A DNA stretch of 64,000 nucleotides from Arthrobacter sp. V1I7 (GCF_030817015.1 NZ_JAUSYS010000001.1:2666001-2730000); one strand, 5' to 3'; shown: positions 1 to 9,829, counted from the first letter of the stretch. Notes: generated from the letters alone by a model not told the origin. Translations and numbers: made by a program.

Positions 1-373
1 CCCCGAGCAGCACCGCGCCCCAGATACCCAGGCCGCCGCGCTGGATCTGCGGGATCAACGAGAGGTCACCGGTGCCGTCAAAGCCCGGGCCGAAGTACGC
101 GTCCGGGGAGGACACCACATGGTAGAGCCGGCCGCCGATGATGCCGAAGGGAATCGCCCAGATGGCAATGTCCCAGACGCTGCCCTCCGGGGCTCCCCGC
201 CTCGCCCAGCGGACCGAGGTCAGCCAGAGCCCGACGATGATGCCGGCCAGGATGCACAGCGCGTAAGCGTGGATGCGCAGCGACCCCCACGGCAGCGGGA
301 TGTCGAATCCGGACCAGTCCGGACTCGGAATGCTCGCGGGAACCATCGCCGCCATGTGGAGGACTGACTGCAT
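1..373 (-). CDS. lgt: Prolipoprotein diacylglyceryl transferase, N-terminal part (3' end lies outside the window)
   Basis: Lgt moves diacylglycerol from phosphatidylglycerol to the lipobox cysteine of prolipoproteins in the membrane. The first ~124 codons are present, read leftwards off the window. The translation has a hydrophobic first helix followed by GRLYHVVSS, a DAYFG segment and IWGAVLLG, which match the N-terminal region of Lgt. The ATG at 371-373 is 3 bases past the trpA stop, so lgt is probably cotranscribed with trpA, the usual actinobacterial arrangement. A second in-frame ATG six codons on is an alternative start. The C-terminal half, including the Lgt signature, cannot be checked. 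Confidence 0.85.
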   Translation of the reverse strand, partial: MQSVLHMAAMVPASIPSPDWSGFDIPLPWGSLRIHAYALCILAGIIVGLWLTSVRWARRGAPEGSVWDIAIWAIPFGIIGGRLYHVVSSPDAYFGPGFDGTGDLSLIPQIQRGGLGIWGAVLLG

Positions 374-376
374 TGC

Positions 377-1210
377 TTACGCTTCTTCCCTGGTAAGGCC
401 GGTGCTGAGGTCTTTCGTCAAGGACGCTACCGCATCCACGCCGCCGTCGCGGATCGCGGCGACGAGGGCGGTCCCCACGATCACGCCGTCCGCGTACGCG
501 GCAATCTCGCGGACCTGGTCCGCGTTCGACACGCCCAGGCCAACGCAGACCCGTGCGGCGCCGGCCGCGTGCGCCGCAGCCACGACGTCCTTGGCGGCCG
601 AGCTGACCGAGGAGCGGGCGCCGGTGACGCCCATGATGGACACGGCGTAGACAAAGCCGCGGCTCGCATCCACGGTCCGCCTCATCCGTTCCGGGGAGGA
701 CGAGGGCGCCACCAGGAACACCCGGTCCAGGCCGTACTTGTCCGAGGCCGCCATCCATTCGGATGCTTCGTCGGGGATCAGGTCCGGGGTGATGAGCCCG
801 GCTCCGCCGGCTTCGGCCAGGCGGCGGGAGAATTCGTCGACGCCCATCCGCAAGACCGGATTCCAGTAGGTCATGACAAGGACGGCGGCATCGGTCCTGC
901 TCGTGATGCCGCGGACGACGTCGAAGACCTCGCGGACGCGGAAGCCCTTCGCGAGGGCTTCGGTGGTGGCGGCCTGGATGACCTGCCCGTCCATGACGGG
1001 GTCCGAATACGGGATGCCGATCTCGATCAGGTCGGCGCCGTTCTCGACAAGGGCGATGCCGGCAGCGATCGTGTCCTCAACGCTCGGGTACCCGGCCGGC
1101 AGGTAGCCGATCAGGGCCGCGCGGCCCTGCGCCTTGGCACGGTCAATCGCCGCCGCCGACTTGCTCGTGCCCGTCGTGTCCGGGCTGCCGGTCGATTCAA
1201 CGCTGCTCAC
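377..1210 (-). CDS. trpA: Tryptophan synthase alpha chain
   Basis: TrpA cleaves indole-3-glycerol phosphate to indole and glyceraldehyde-3-phosphate in the alpha2-beta2 tryptophan synthase complex. The 277-residue TIM barrel is full length. The core [15 protein letters not shown] carries the two expected acid residues, E63 and D74 in this numbering (equivalents of E49 and D60 in the Salmonella enzyme). An N-terminal extension of about 20 Ser/Thr-rich residues precedes the fold. The start overlaps the trpB stop by four bases (ATGA), so the two are translationally coupled; lgt follows at once. Confidence 0.97.
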   Translation of the reverse strand: MSSVESTGSPDTTGTSKSAAAIDRAKAQGRAALIGYLPAGYPSVEDTIAAGIALVENGADLIEIGIPYSDPVMDGQVIQAATTEALAKGFRVREVFDVVRGITSRTDAAVLVMTYWNPVLRMGVDEFSRRLAEAGGAGLITPDLIPDEASEWMAASDKYGLDRVFLVAPSSSPERMRRTVDASRGFVYAVSIMGVTGARSSVSSAAKDVVAAAHAAGAARVCVGLGVSNADQVREIAAYADGVIVGTALVAAIRDGGVDAVASLTKDLSTGLTREEA

Positions 1211-2541
1211 AGCTGCTCCCCCTCTTTGGCGATCTCCGACTCCGGTGAATCCTTGTCCAGCAGGTCAAACCATTCCGCGGCCGTGGCCACGTCCTTGTCG
1301 CCGCGGCCGGAGAGGTTCACGATCACGATCTTTTCTGACGCTTTGCCGTGGTCCTCGGCGGCGAGGCGCTGGCCTACCTTGATCGCGCCGGCGAGGGCGT
1401 GGGCGGACTCGATGGCCGGGATGATGCCTTCGGTGCGGCAGAGCAGCCGGAACGCGTCCATGGCCTCGCTGTCCGTGATGGGCTCGTAGCTGACCCGCCC
1501 GATGTCCGCAAGGTAGGAGTGCTCCGGGCCGACGCCCGGGTAGTCCAGGCCCGCCGAGATGGAGTGCGACTCGATGGTCTGGCCGTCGTCGTCCTGCATC
1601 AGGTAGGAGCGGGCGCCGTGCAGCACGCCGGGCTTGCCAAGCGTGATGGTGGCCGCGTGGCGTCCGGTTTCCACGCCGTCGCCGCCGGCTTCGAAGCCGT
1701 AGATCTTCACGGAGGGGTCGTCCAGGAAGCCGTGGAAGATCCCGATGGCGTTGGAGCCGCCGCCGATGCAGGCGCACACGGCGTCGGGCAGGCGGCCGGT
1801 CTGCGCCAGGATCTGGCCGCGGGCCTCCTCGCCGATGACCTCGTGGAAGTAGCGGACCATGGCCGGGAAGGGGTGCGCGCCGGCGGCCGTGCCCAGGAGG
1901 TAGTGCGTGTTGTCCACATTGGCGACCCAGTCGCGGAGCGCCTCGTTGATGGCGTCCTTGAGGGTCTGTGAACCGTTCGTCACCGGAATGACCGTTGCCC
2001 CGAGGAGTTCCATCCGGGCGACGTTCAGGGCCTGCCGGCGGCAGTCCTCGGCGCCCATGTAGACCACGCATTCCAGGCCCATCAGGGCGGCGGCCGTGGC
2101 GCTGGCGACACCGTGCTGGCCTGCGCCGGTTTCGGCGATGACGCGGGTCTTACCCATCCGCTTGGCGAGCAGCGCCTGACCCAGGACGTTGTTGATCTTG
2201 TGCGAGCCGGTGTGGTTGAGGTCCTCGCGCTTGAGGAACACGCGGACTCCCCCGGCGTGCTCGGCGAAGCGCTTCGCCTCGGTCAGCAGCGAAGGCCGGC
2301 CCGAGTAGTTCCGGTTCAGCTCGGCGATCTGCGCGGTGAACTCAGGATCGGCTTTGGCCTTCTCGAAGGTGTCCTCGAGCTCGTCCAGGGCCGCGATGAG
2401 CGACTCCGGCATCCATCGGCCGCCGTAGGAGCCGAAGTACGGTCCGGGGGCGTGCCGCAGGGATTCCCCACCCTGCAGGAACGCGTCCACGGCGCTTTCG
2501 TCTGAGCTGGCTGCTGGCGCATCGGCCATCAGTCTCACCAT
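1207..2541 (-). CDS. trpB: Tryptophan synthase beta chain
   Basis: PLP enzyme that condenses indole from TrpA with serine to make tryptophan. The 444 residues include HTGSHKINN, whose lysine (K115) is the Schiff-base residue, then [10 protein letters not shown] and the [10 protein letters not shown] phosphate-binding loop. The first ATG sits directly against an AGG; the in-frame ATG four codons on (start at 2529, MADAPAASS) has GGTGAG four bases upstream and is at least as likely. The gap to trpC is 98 bp, and the end overlaps trpA. Confidence 0.97.
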   Translation of the reverse strand: MVRLMADAPAASSDESAVDAFLQGGESLRHAPGPYFGSYGGRWMPESLIAALDELEDTFEKAKADPEFTAQIAELNRNYSGRPSLLTEAKRFAEHAGGVRVFLKREDLNHTGSHKINNVLGQALLAKRMGKTRVIAETGAGQHGVASATAAALMGLECVVYMGAEDCRRQALNVARMELLGATVIPVTNGSQTLKDAINEALRDWVANVDNTHYLLGTAAGAHPFPAMVRYFHEVIGEEARGQILAQTGRLPDAVCACIGGGSNAIGIFHGFLDDPSVKIYGFEAGGDGVETGRHAATITLGKPGVLHGARSYLMQDDDGQTIESHSISAGLDYPGVGPEHSYLADIGRVSYEPITDSEAMDAFRLLCRTEGIIPAIESAHALAGAIKVGQRLAAEDHGKASEKIVIVNLSGRGDKDVATAAEWFDLLDKDSPESEIAKEGEQL

Positions 2542-2639
2542 CCTGTTCCACTGCTCGCTAGTAAAGCTCTAAAAGTTCCTGCGGGTGCCCTGCGCCCGGT
2601 GCCGCTCGGGCCGTCAGGCTGGGACGTCCGGCGAATGCC

Positions 2640-3458
2640 TCAGGCGCGGGCGGCAATCTCTTCCGCTCCGGCTGCCATGAACTCCGCAATCCGCTCGCGC
2701 GGGGTTGCGTTCCTGACCAGGGCTTCGCCGACCAGGACCGCGTTGGCCCCGTTGGCCGCGTAGTGCCGGACGTCGTCGACGCCGCGCACACCGGACTCCG
2801 CGATCACGATCGCGGAGGACGGGATACTCCCGGCGAGTTCCGCGAAGACGGAGCGGTCGACGTCGAGCGTCTTGAGGTTGCGCACGTTGACGCCGATGAT
2901 CCGGGCCTCGGCGGCGACTGCCCGCTCGATTTCCTCTGCCGTATGCGTCTCCACAAGCACGTTCATGCCGAGATCGCGGCTGAGGGCGCTGAACTCACGC
3001 AGTTGCGCGTCACTCAGGGACGCCACAATCAGCAGGATCAGATCGGCCCCGTGGGCGCGGGCTTCCCAGATCTGGTACTCGTCGATCATGAAATCCTTGC
3101 GCAGCAGCGGGAGATCCACGGCTGCCCGGACGGCGTCGAAATCGGCGAGCGAGCCGTTGAAGCGGCGCTGTTCGGTCAGCACGCTGATCGCTGCCGCACC
3201 GCCGCCGGCGTACTGCACGGCCAGCGAGGCGGGATCGGCGATGCTGGCGAGATCGCCTTTGGAGGGGCTGCGCCGCTTGATTTCAGCGATCACCTTCAGC
3301 TGGTTCCGCTCGGCCAGGTCGCCGCCCAGGGCGGCCCAGGCGTCGCGGGCTGGCGCCGCCCCGGCGGCACGTTCCTTCAGTTCCGCGAGCGGAACGAGGC
3401 GCTGGCGGGCCTCCATATCCTCCCTGACACCGGTGTTGATGTCATCGAGAACAGTCAC
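2640..3458 (-). CDS. trpC: Indole-3-glycerol phosphate synthase
   Basis: Converts CdRP to indole-3-glycerol phosphate. The 272-residue barrel carries the family signature around IAEIKRRSPSKG, plus LLRKDFMID, VNVRNLKTL and the ESGVRG phosphate loop. This is the monofunctional TrpC form with no fused TrpF. No trpF or trpD/trpG lies in the window; in actinobacteria PriA usually supplies the TrpF step (known of the group, not seen here). The start is 2 bases after the stop of the preceding membrane-protein gene, indicating one operon. Confidence 0.97.
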   Translation of the reverse strand: MTVLDDINTGVREDMEARQRLVPLAELKERAAGAAPARDAWAALGGDLAERNQLKVIAEIKRRSPSKGDLASIADPASLAVQYAGGGAAAISVLTEQRRFNGSLADFDAVRAAVDLPLLRKDFMIDEYQIWEARAHGADLILLIVASLSDAQLREFSALSRDLGMNVLVETHTAEEIERAVAAEARIIGVNVRNLKTLDVDRSVFAELAGSIPSSAIVIAESGVRGVDDVRHYAANGANAVLVGEALVRNATPRERIAEFMAAGAEEIAARA

Positions 3459-3460
3459 GC

Positions 3461-3754
3461 TTAGTGGCCGGAGTTCTTCAGCTTGCTGCCACCGACGCCG
3501 TAGCCGGCCTTGCGCATGGCGAAGCCGACCAGCAGGCCGACCACCATGACCGCGCCGCCCGCGATGAAGATGGGGGTGTTGGCGATGACGAACGCGATGG
3601 ACATGATGAGGGCGCCGAGGAGCATCACAAACACGGTGGTCCAGGCGGCGGGGCTGTTGCCGTGGCCGGTGGGTTCGCTGTGGCCGGCGCTGTCGTACGT
3701 GAAGGCGGCGGTTCCGGCAGCGGGCTTGGGGGGCGAAACGGTCTCTTTGCTCAT
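3461..3754 (-). CDS. HGxxPAAW-motif small membrane protein of the trp operon
   Basis: 97-residue protein with the HGNSPAAWT motif followed by two hydrophobic helices (about residues 42-60 and 64-85) and a short basic tail. It belongs to the small actinobacterial HGxxPAAW family found inside trp operons; its function is not known. The start at 3754 (MSKETVS) was chosen over an upstream in-frame one because GAGGAG lies seven bases before it. It is tightly linked to trpC, so a role in tryptophan synthesis or transport is only an inference from position. Confidence 0.85.
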   Translation of the reverse strand: MSKETVSPPKPAAGTAAFTYDSAGHSEPTGHGNSPAAWTTVFVMLLGALIMSIAFVIANTPIFIAGGAVMVVGLLVGFAMRKAGYGVGGSKLKNSGH

Positions 3755-3842
3755 TGAAATCTCCTCAGGACGAATACTGCTTACATTCTGCCATTTATTG
3801 GCGGCACTGTTTTTCCGCGTTGCTGGCCGCGCCCGCGCCGGC

Positions 3843-4481
3843 TCAGGTGGGATCGTCACCGCGCGACAGCCGGTCCCAGCTGTCAATCTCGTCCGCGGGC
3901 CCGGCCGGCGCTGCCGCCGGCCCGGCGCCGGCCCCGGTGGCCGCGGTCTCGTATTTGGTGCGGGCTTTCCAGTAACGTCCCGCGGGCACGATCGCCAGCG
4001 CGGTGAGGCCCAGCAGGGATCCGGCTACGACGGCGAGGGCCGGCAAGGCGGTGACGCCCACCTGGACGCTGCTCCCGCTGATCCCGGTGGCGGCGGCGAT
4101 GGAGCCCTGGGCGGCGGCCAGCGGGTCGGCCTGGACGACAGCGGCGGCGCCGACGATGCCGGCGGCCGCGAGCAGGATGATGGCGGTGATGATCCACCGC
4201 GCGATCCGTCCGGCTATCGAGGCGGCAAGTCCACCGGCGAGGGCAACGAGCGCCAGTGCCGTCACCGTGGTGGCGGCCTTGCTGCCCTGCACCTGCAGCC
4301 CGTCCTGGCTGTTGACGGCCTGGCCCAGCTGCGTGGGGTCAAGGTGCACCGTGAGCCACGTCTGCGTGGTGGTGCCGAAGACGGCCAGGGCCAGGGCGGC
4401 GATGACCAGGACCAAGGTGGATTTCCGGGCCCAGCGCGGAACGGCGGGGCTGGTGCTCTGCACGGTGGTGTTGCGAGTCAT
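3843..4481 (-). CDS. Tryptophan biosynthesis-associated membrane protein (Trp_oprn_chp type)
   Basis: 212 residues with four hydrophobic segments (roughly residues 20-42, 70-92, 97-118 and 140-165) and an Ala/Gly/Pro-rich cytoplasmic tail. The extracytoplasmic loop after helix 1 starts TQTWLTVHL, typical of the conserved Trp-operon membrane protein of actinobacteria. Biochemical function unknown. Its ATG overlaps the trpE stop by four bases (ATGA), so it is translated with trpE; the HGxxPAAW protein follows 88 bp downstream. Confidence 0.85.
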   Translation of the reverse strand: MTRNTTVQSTSPAVPRWARKSTLVLVIAALALAVFGTTTQTWLTVHLDPTQLGQAVNSQDGLQVQGSKAATTVTALALVALAGGLAASIAGRIARWIITAIILLAAAGIVGAAAVVQADPLAAAQGSIAAATGISGSSVQVGVTALPALAVVAGSLLGLTALAIVPAGRYWKARTKYETAATGAGAGPAAAPAGPADEIDSWDRLSRGDDPT

Positions 4482-6097
4482 TGCTGCTCTTTCCCGGCGT
4501 CCGCACTGCTCCCGGCGTCGTAGCTGATTTCGGCAGCCGGCTGGGAGGCGTCGGCGATCGCGTCGGCGGTGATGTTGCGCAGCGATCCGGCGGTGTGCAC
4601 GGCGCGCATCGGGGCAGCTGCCTTGTTGACGGTCTCCAGGGCTTCGCTTTCGTTCACGGAGTCAGCGACGATCCCGCCGCCGGCCTGCACATAGGCCCGG
4701 CCTTCGCGCAGCAGGGCAGAGCGGATGGCGATTGCCATGTCCATGTCCCCCGCGAAGTCCAGGTAGCCCACCACGCCGCCGTAGATGCCGCGGCGGTGCG
4801 GTTCGAGTTCGTCCAGCAGGCGCAGGGCGCGCGGCTTCGGGGCGCCCGAGAGCGTGCCGGCCGGGAACGTTGCCCGCAGCACGTCATAGGCCTTGGCGGC
4901 CGGCGCGAGCTTGCCGACCACGGTGGAGACGAGGTGCATGATGTGGCTGAAGCGCTCCACCTCCATGAACTGCGTGACGTCGACGGAACCGGCGACGCAG
5001 ACCTTGGACAGGTCGTTGCGGGAAAGGTCCACGAGCATCAGGTGTTCGGCGCGTTCCTTCTGGTCACCGAGCAGTTCCTCGGCCAGGGCCTTGTCCGCCT
5101 CGATCGTCTTGCCGCGCGGCCGGGAACCCGCGATCGGGTGGGTGATGACTTCCTCACCGGTCACGGTTACGAGCGCTTCCGGGGACGACCCGACAATCGA
5201 GTACTGCCGGCCGGCAGCGTCCTCGAGGCTGAAAATGTACATGTAGGGGCTCGGGTTGGTGTTCCGCAGCACCCGGTAGACGTCCAGCGGGTCAGCGCCG
5301 CATTCCATCTCGAAGCGGCGGGAGATGACCACCTGGAAAACTTCGCCGTCGACGATCGCCTCTTTGCCGCGGTCCAGTGCGGCCAGGTAGTCGGCCTCTT
5401 TCCAGCGTTCCTGCACGCTGGAGGCGAAGTCCAGGGCCGCGGTCTCCAGCACCGATACCGGCTGCTCGACCGGCGTGCTGACCTTGGCCAGCAGCGCTTT
5501 CACCCGGGCGACGGCGTCATGCCAGGCCTCGTCGACGCGCTCGGAACTGTTGTCGAAGTTGATGGCGTTGGCGATCAACAGCACGGTGCCGTCCATGTTG
5601 TCATGCACCGCCATATCCGTGACCAGGTTCAGGGCCATCTCCGGCAGTTCCAGATCGTCTTCCGGCGGGCTGGCGAGCTTCTCCCAGTGCCGGACCGTTT
5701 CCCAGCCCAGGAATCCGACCAGGCCCGAGGTGAACGGCGGCAGCCCTTCGAACCGTTCCGTGCGCAGCGCCTCGATGGTGTCCCGGATGGCGTCGACCGG
5801 GCTACCGTCCAGCGGCACCCCGACGGGCGGCCGGCCGAGCCAGTGTGCCTGCCCGTCCTTCGTGGTCAGGGTCGCCCGGGACCGGGCGCCGATGAACGAG
5901 TACCGTGACCAGGCGCCGCCGACCGCGGCGGATTCCATCAGGAACGTGCCCGGCTGGCCCTGCGCCAGCTTCCGGTACAGCCCGATCGGGGTTTCGGCGT
6001 CCGCCAGCACCTTGAGCCGGACGGGAATGACGCGGCTGTGGCCTGCGAGTTCACGGAACTCCGCCAGGCCCGGGCTGATGATTCCAAGGTCCTGCAT
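4478..6097 (-). CDS. trpE: Anthranilate synthase component I
   Basis: Makes anthranilate from chorismate, using ammonia from the glutaminase subunit (TrpG, not in the window). The 539 residues have the N-terminal regulatory part with FLMESA (counterpart of the LLES tryptophan-feedback motif) and the C-terminal chorismate-binding domain with HIMHLVSTV, GTLSGAPKPRA and QAGGGIVADS. First gene of the trp cluster; 110 bp separate it from hisI. No Trp-rich leader peptide or attenuator was seen in that gap, so the means of regulation is unclear. Confidence 0.97.
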   Translation of the reverse strand: MQDLGIISPGLAEFRELAGHSRVIPVRLKVLADAETPIGLYRKLAQGQPGTFLMESAAVGGAWSRYSFIGARSRATLTTKDGQAHWLGRPPVGVPLDGSPVDAIRDTIEALRTERFEGLPPFTSGLVGFLGWETVRHWEKLASPPEDDLELPEMALNLVTDMAVHDNMDGTVLLIANAINFDNSSERVDEAWHDAVARVKALLAKVSTPVEQPVSVLETAALDFASSVQERWKEADYLAALDRGKEAIVDGEVFQVVISRRFEMECGADPLDVYRVLRNTNPSPYMYIFSLEDAAGRQYSIVGSSPEALVTVTGEEVITHPIAGSRPRGKTIEADKALAEELLGDQKERAEHLMLVDLSRNDLSKVCVAGSVDVTQFMEVERFSHIMHLVSTVVGKLAPAAKAYDVLRATFPAGTLSGAPKPRALRLLDELEPHRRGIYGGVVGYLDFAGDMDMAIAIRSALLREGRAYVQAGGGIVADSVNESEALETVNKAAAPMRAVHTAGSLRNITADAIADASQPAAEISYDAGSSADAGKEQQ

Positions 6098-6207
6098 GGC
6101 TGTGGTTTCCGCCTGTTCTGTCAGTTGTCCTGAGGGTCTATTGTGTGCCGGTGATTCCGCGGTCCGGAGCTGCAGCCCGTGGCCCTATGGGTGTGCGGGC
6201 GGCCGGT

Positions 6208-6681
6208 TCAGTCCGCGTGGCCGGCCACGGCGTCGAGCTCGCGGCCGTCGAAGCAGGTGCGGGTCCCGGTGTGGCAGGCGGCACCGACCTGGTCGACGCG
6301 GACCAGCAGGGCGTCCCCGTCGCAGTCCATGGCCAGGGACTTGACCCACTGCACATGGCCGGACGTGTCGCCCTTGCGCCAGTATTCCTGGCGGGAGCGC
6401 GAATAGAACGTCACGCGACCGCTGGTCAGGGTGCGGTGCAGCGCCTCGTCATCCATCCAGCCCAGCATGAGCACTTCATTGGTGTCGAACTGTTGGACGA
6501 TCGCGGCGACCAGGCCGGCGCTGTCCCGCTTGAGGGCCTCGGCCAGTCCGGCGGGGAGGGGGCTGCCCGCCGGAGTCGCTCCCGGTCCCGGAGCCATTAG
6601 ACCTGGGGCCGCCGAACTCGGGGCCGCCGAACGCGGGGCCGGCAAACTCGGGAGGGGGGCGGGGGCGGGCTGCTCAGACAT
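6208..6681 (-). CDS. hisI: Phosphoribosyl-AMP cyclohydrolase
   Basis: Third step of histidine synthesis: opens the adenine ring of PR-AMP. The conserved part starts near residue 40 and has [22 protein letters not shown], the Asp-rich MDCDGDALL and the zinc-site [12 protein letters not shown]. It is monofunctional; HisE is encoded separately. The first ~40 residues are an Ala/Pro/Ser-rich extension encoded partly by a 15-bp tandem repeat (6605-6649). A TAGACT box seven bases before the ATG suggests a leaderless transcript, divergent from the gene at 6835. Confidence 0.95.
   Translation of the reverse strand: MSEQPAPAPLPSLPAPRSAAPSSAAPGLMAPGPGATPAGSPLPAGLAEALKRDSAGLVAAIVQQFDTNEVLMLGWMDDEALHRTLTSGRVTFYSRSRQEYWRKGDTSGHVQWVKSLAMDCDGDALLVRVDQVGAACHTGTRTCFDGRELDAVAGHAD
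6605..6649. repeat. Three 15-bp tandem repeats inside hisI
   Basis: Units at 6605-6619, 6620-6634 and 6635-6649 begin GGGGCCGCCGAAC or a close variant. The period is a multiple of three, so changes in copy number only lengthen or shorten the Ala/Pro/Ser linker of HisI. Confidence 0.85.
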
Positions 6682-6688
6682 CAGTTCA

Positions 6689-6694
6689 AGTCTA
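6689..6694 (-). promoter_or_regulatory. Candidate -10 box of hisI (leaderless)
   Basis: TAGACT on the minus strand ends seven bases before the hisI ATG, and no Shine-Dalgarno is present. This spacing puts the transcription start on or next to the start codon. Confidence 0.5.
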
Positions 6695-6820
6695 GTGCCT
6701 GCGCAGGATCAAAGCCTTGTCCCCCGGTGCCGCGCTTAACATCGGAGTCAACAAGGGGCGAAAAGCTCCGTGGCTGCCAAATCGGCGCCGGTCCAGTGCA
6801 CACGCTCCGCCGTCTCGTGC

Positions 6821-6826
6821 TAGTTT
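6821..6826 (+). promoter_or_regulatory. Candidate -10 box of the 6835 gene (leaderless)
   Basis: TAGTTT lies eight bases before the ATG at 6835 and no Shine-Dalgarno is visible, as in several other genes of the window. Confidence 0.45.
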
Positions 6827-6834
6827 CACAAGTG

Positions 6835-7479
6835 ATGCATTTCGTCGACCCGTCCCGAGAAGTCCTGGCCGAAACCCTGCTGGCGGCCGGTCCCGACTCC
6901 CCCACGCTCTGCAGGGGCTGGCTCACGCGCGATCTTGCCGCCCACCTGTACCTGCGCGAGCGTAAGGCCGCCGTCGGTCTGGGGCTGCTGATCAAGCGGC
7001 TGGCCAAGGCCTCCGACAAGGCCACGGCCCAGCTGGCGGCCAAGCTCAAGACGCCGGACGACTACAACAAGCTGGTCCATGCCTTCCGTGCCGGCCCTCC
7101 CGCACTCTCCCCGATGAAGATCAAGGCCCTGGATGAGAGTTCCAACCTGATCGAGTATTTCGTGCACACAGAAGATGTGCGCCGGGCGGTTGACCGCTGG
7201 GCTCCGCGCGCCCTGGACGAGGAGTACTCGGACGCGCTCTGGGACGAGCTAATCAAACGCGCCGCGATCCTGTACCGCGGCGTGGACCTGGGCATCGTGC
7301 TGGTGCGGCCGTCCGGGCCCCGCCACGTTGCCAAGCGCGCTCCCGTGTCGGTGGCCATCGTGGGCGAGCCGGGCGAACTTCTGATGCACGCCCATGGCCG
7401 GACCCGCCATGCCCTCGTGACCTTCGAAGGCCAGCCGGACGCCGTCGCGCTGCTGCAGTCCGCCGAAGTCGGCCTGTAA
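6835..7479 (+). CDS. TIGR03085-family metal-binding protein (DinB / mycothiol-dependent maleylpyruvate isomerase superfamily)
   Basis: 214 residues beginning MHFVDPSREVLAETLLAAG with LCRGWLTRDLAAHLYLRER, the usual N-terminal helix of this actinobacterial family; the His in the second motif and HTEDVRRA near residue 115 are plausible metal ligands. The family is linked to mycothiol-dependent enzymes, but the substrate of this member is unknown. I start at the ATG at 6835 instead of an in-frame upstream GTG/ATG because family similarity begins there. Stands alone between hisI and hisF, on the opposite strand. Confidence 0.8.
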   Translation: MHFVDPSREVLAETLLAAGPDSPTLCRGWLTRDLAAHLYLRERKAAVGLGLLIKRLAKASDKATAQLAAKLKTPDDYNKLVHAFRAGPPALSPMKIKALDESSNLIEYFVHTEDVRRAVDRWAPRALDEEYSDALWDELIKRAAILYRGVDLGIVLVRPSGPRHVAKRAPVSVAIVGEPGELLMHAHGRTRHALVTFEGQPDAVALLQSAEVGL

Positions 7480-7582
7480 CTCCGCACCCGCTCCCTAACC
7501 TCGCAAGTCCGCACCGGCTCCCCGCCAGGGAACCCCGCGGGCGTGGGCCCGGGCTCAACCAACACTTGTTATCGGACCACTG

Positions 7583-8359
7583 TCAGCGGACTTCGAAGCC
7601 CGCCTCGCGGATGGCCGTCTTGACCTGGGCGATCATGTCCAGCGGCCCGAAGTGGAAGACCGACGCCGCGAGGACAGCGTCAGCGCCCGCCGCGACGGCC
7701 GGCGGGAAGTGCTCCGGCCTGCCGGCGCCGCCGGAGGCAATCAGCGGCACTTTGACCCCCGCCCGCGCGAGCCGGATCAGTTCCAGGTCGAAGCCGTCCT
7801 TGGTGCCGTCGGCGTCGATCGAGTTCAGCAGGATTTCGCCGACGCCCCGGTCCGCCGCTTCACGTGCCCAGGCGATGGCGTCGATTCCGGTCCCCTGGCG
7901 TCCGCCATGGGTGGTGACTTCGAAGCCGGAGGCGGTGGGCTGGGATCCCGGCCGGGTACGGCGCGCGTCGAGGGACAGCACCAGGACCTGCGAGCCGAAG
8001 TGCCTCGTGATCTCATCGATCACGTCCGGCCGGGCCACGGCCGCGGTGTTGATGGCTGCCTTGTCCGCGCCGAAGCGCAGGAGCTTGTCCACCTCGGCGA
8101 CGCCGCGGACACCGCCGCCGACCGTCAGCGGGATGAAGACTTCCTCGGCGGTACGGCGGACGACGTCGAAGGTCGTCTCGCGGTTGCCGGAGGACGCTGT
8201 GACGTCGAGGAACGTCAGTTCGTCGGCGCCGCCGTTGTCATAGCGGTGCGCCAGCTCCACCGGGTCGCCGGCGTCGCGCAGGCCTTCGAAGTTGATGCCC
8301 TTGACCACGCGGCCGGCGTCGACGTCGAGGCACGGGATAACGCGCACGGCTACAGTCAT
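7583..8359 (-). CDS. hisF: Imidazole glycerol phosphate synthase, cyclase subunit
   Basis: Cyclase half of the HisF-HisH enzyme; makes imidazole glycerol phosphate and AICAR from PRFAR. The 258-residue half-barrel repeat protein has [15 protein letters not shown] with the first catalytic Asp (D12), LTVGGGVRG and VLSLDARR with the second catalytic Asp, and [11 protein letters not shown] near the C terminus. No hisH or hisA in the window. Lies 79 bp after hisG; the gap holds three copies of a 13-bp repeat. Confidence 0.97.
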   Translation of the reverse strand: MTVAVRVIPCLDVDAGRVVKGINFEGLRDAGDPVELAHRYDNGGADELTFLDVTASSGNRETTFDVVRRTAEEVFIPLTVGGGVRGVAEVDKLLRFGADKAAINTAAVARPDVIDEITRHFGSQVLVLSLDARRTRPGSQPTASGFEVTTHGGRQGTGIDAIAWAREAADRGVGEILLNSIDADGTKDGFDLELIRLARAGVKVPLIASGGAGRPEHFPPAVAAGADAVLAASVFHFGPLDMIAQVKTAIREAGFEVR

Positions 8360-8372
8360 GGCTTCTCCTGGT

Positions 8373-8430
8373 ATTCGCTCACGGAAGATTCACTCACGGA
8401 CGGTTGACGCCCGGACCGTTCATTCACGGA
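8373..8430. repeat. Three 13-bp near-direct repeats in the hisG-hisF gap
   Basis: Copies at 8373-8385, 8388-8400 and 8418-8430 read (A/G)TTC(G/A)(C/T)TCACGGA. The first two are 15 bases apart, the third 30, so the copies keep the same phase. Function unknown; they fill the gap between the hisG stop and the hisF start. Confidence 0.7.
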
Positions 8431-8438
8431 CGCGCCGG

Positions 8439-9281
8439 TCAGATGCGGCAGGCGTGGATGCTGCTGACAAGGATGGCGCGGGCGCCGAGGTCGTACAGCT
8501 CATCCATGATCCGGTTGGTTTCCCGCTTCGGCACCATGGAACGGACGGCAACCCAGTCGGAATCGCGCAACGGGGAGACCGTCGGTGACTCAAGGCCCGG
8601 GGTGAGCGCCGCGGCGTCCTCGACGAGTTCCTTTCGGATGTCGTAGTCCATCAGCACGTACTGCCGGGCCACGAGGACACCCTGGAGGCGGCGGATCAGT
8701 ACCTCGGTCGCGGGGTTCTGCTCGCCCTTGCGGCCGATCAGCACGGACTCGGAATTCAGGATGGGCTCGCCGAAGATCTCCATCCCGGCGGCCTTGAGGG
8801 TGGTGCCGGTTTCGACGACGTCGGCGATCGCGTCGGCGACGCCGAGCCGGACGGAGGATTCGACGGCGCCGTCGAGGCGGACGACCTTCGCCTTGATGCC
8901 GCGCTCCGCGAGGTAGCCGCGGAGCAGGCCGTCGTAGCTCGTGGCCAGGCGCTTGCCTTCGAGCTGGTCGACGGTGCTGAAGTCACCCACCGGACCGGCG
9001 AAGCGGAACGTGGAGGCCGCGAAACCCAGCGGCAGCAGCTCTTCTGCCTCAACCTCGGCGTCCAGCAGCAGGTCGCGGCCGGTGATGCCGACGTCGAGCG
9101 TGCCCTGGCCGACGTACACGGCGATGTCGCGCGGGCGGAGGAAGAAGAACTCAATATCATTGTCCGGGTCCACCATGACCAGCTCGCGGGTGTCGCGGCG
9201 CTGGCGGTAGCCGGCCTCGGCGAGCATGGCGGAGGCGGCTTCGGACAGGGATCCCTTGTTCGGGACGGCAACTCTCAGCAT
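8439..9281 (-). CDS. hisG: ATP phosphoribosyltransferase
   Basis: First, committed step of histidine synthesis (ATP + PRPP). The 280-residue chain is the long HisG form, with a C-terminal histidine-binding regulatory domain from about residue 210; no HisZ is needed. It begins [14 protein letters not shown] and contains GITGRDLL and the PRPP loop [14 protein letters not shown] start at 9281, not at the farther upstream in-frame codon, because family similarity begins there. hisE lies 128 bp upstream on the same strand. Confidence 0.96.
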   Translation of the reverse strand: MLRVAVPNKGSLSEAASAMLAEAGYRQRRDTRELVMVDPDNDIEFFFLRPRDIAVYVGQGTLDVGITGRDLLLDAEVEAEELLPLGFAASTFRFAGPVGDFSTVDQLEGKRLATSYDGLLRGYLAERGIKAKVVRLDGAVESSVRLGVADAIADVVETGTTLKAAGMEIFGEPILNSESVLIGRKGEQNPATEVLIRRLQGVLVARQYVLMDYDIRKELVEDAAALTPGLESPTVSPLRDSDWVAVRSMVPKRETNRIMDELYDLGARAILVSSIHACRI

Positions 9282-9409
9282 TGGAGGTCTTTCTTGGTCG
9301 GGACGGCGTCCGCTCGGGAACGGTCCAAGGAAAAGTCGGTTCAGGCACAGCGGGCCACGCAATACACCGGTTCCGCCTGAAAGCTCAGGCGGCTCCGGCG
9401 CGGACGTGG

Positions 9410-9673
9410 CTAGAGATGCTTGTAGACGTCTTCCAGGCTGAGTCCTTTGGCGAGCATCAGAACCTGCAGGTGATAGAGCAGCTGGGAAATTTCTTCCGCT
9501 GCGGCTTCATCGGATTCGTACTCGGCAGCCATCCAGACCTCGGCCGCTTCTTCCACGACTTTCTTACCGATGCCGTGGACTCCGGAATCCAGTTCGGCGA
9601 CGGTGCGGGAGCCCTCCGGGCGGGCGGCTGCCTTCTCGCTCAGTTCTGCGAACAGCGACTCGAAATTCTTCAC
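9410..9673 (-). CDS. hisE: Phosphoribosyl-ATP pyrophosphatase
   Basis: Second step of histidine synthesis, hydrolysing PR-ATP to PR-AMP. 87 residues starting [11 protein letters not shown] (GTG start), with the all-alpha MazG-like motif [14 protein letters not shown] and the helix [14 protein letters not shown]; this is the usual length for the family. A longer upstream reading was rejected because a TAGGCT box sits seven bases before this GTG, which implies a leaderless start. Confidence 0.94.
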   Translation of the reverse strand: MKNFESLFAELSEKAAARPEGSRTVAELDSGVHGIGKKVVEEAAEVWMAAEYESDEAAAEEISQLLYHLQVLMLAKGLSLEDVYKHL

Positions 9674-9680
9674 ACCCCCC

Positions 9681-9686
9681 AGCCTA
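9681..9686 (-). promoter_or_regulatory. Candidate -10 box of hisE (leaderless)
   Basis: TAGGCT on the minus strand lies seven bases before the GTG start of hisE, supporting both the start choice and a his promoter separate from the rib operon. Confidence 0.5.
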
Positions 9687-9829
9687 CTTGCTCGGCCCCG
9701 GGCAACGCCTGCCGCGCCGTTGCATGACGGCCGGGATGTGAGCGATCCCACAGGCCTGCCGGAGCCGCACGGGGGACGGCCGGCCGGGGCCGCGTAGGCG
9801 GCACGGCCTCCGGCCCCGACCTGCGGGAC

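Noticed and set aside
1348..1971. Plus-strand ORF opposite trpB (207 codons), as with many others opposite trp, rsmB, dxs and acnA
   Set aside because: Shadow frames of strongly conserved genes; amino acid content is Arg/Gly/Val-rich noise.
6098..6207. Trp attenuator or leader peptide before trpE
   Set aside because: No short ORF with Trp codons and no terminator/antiterminator pair seen.
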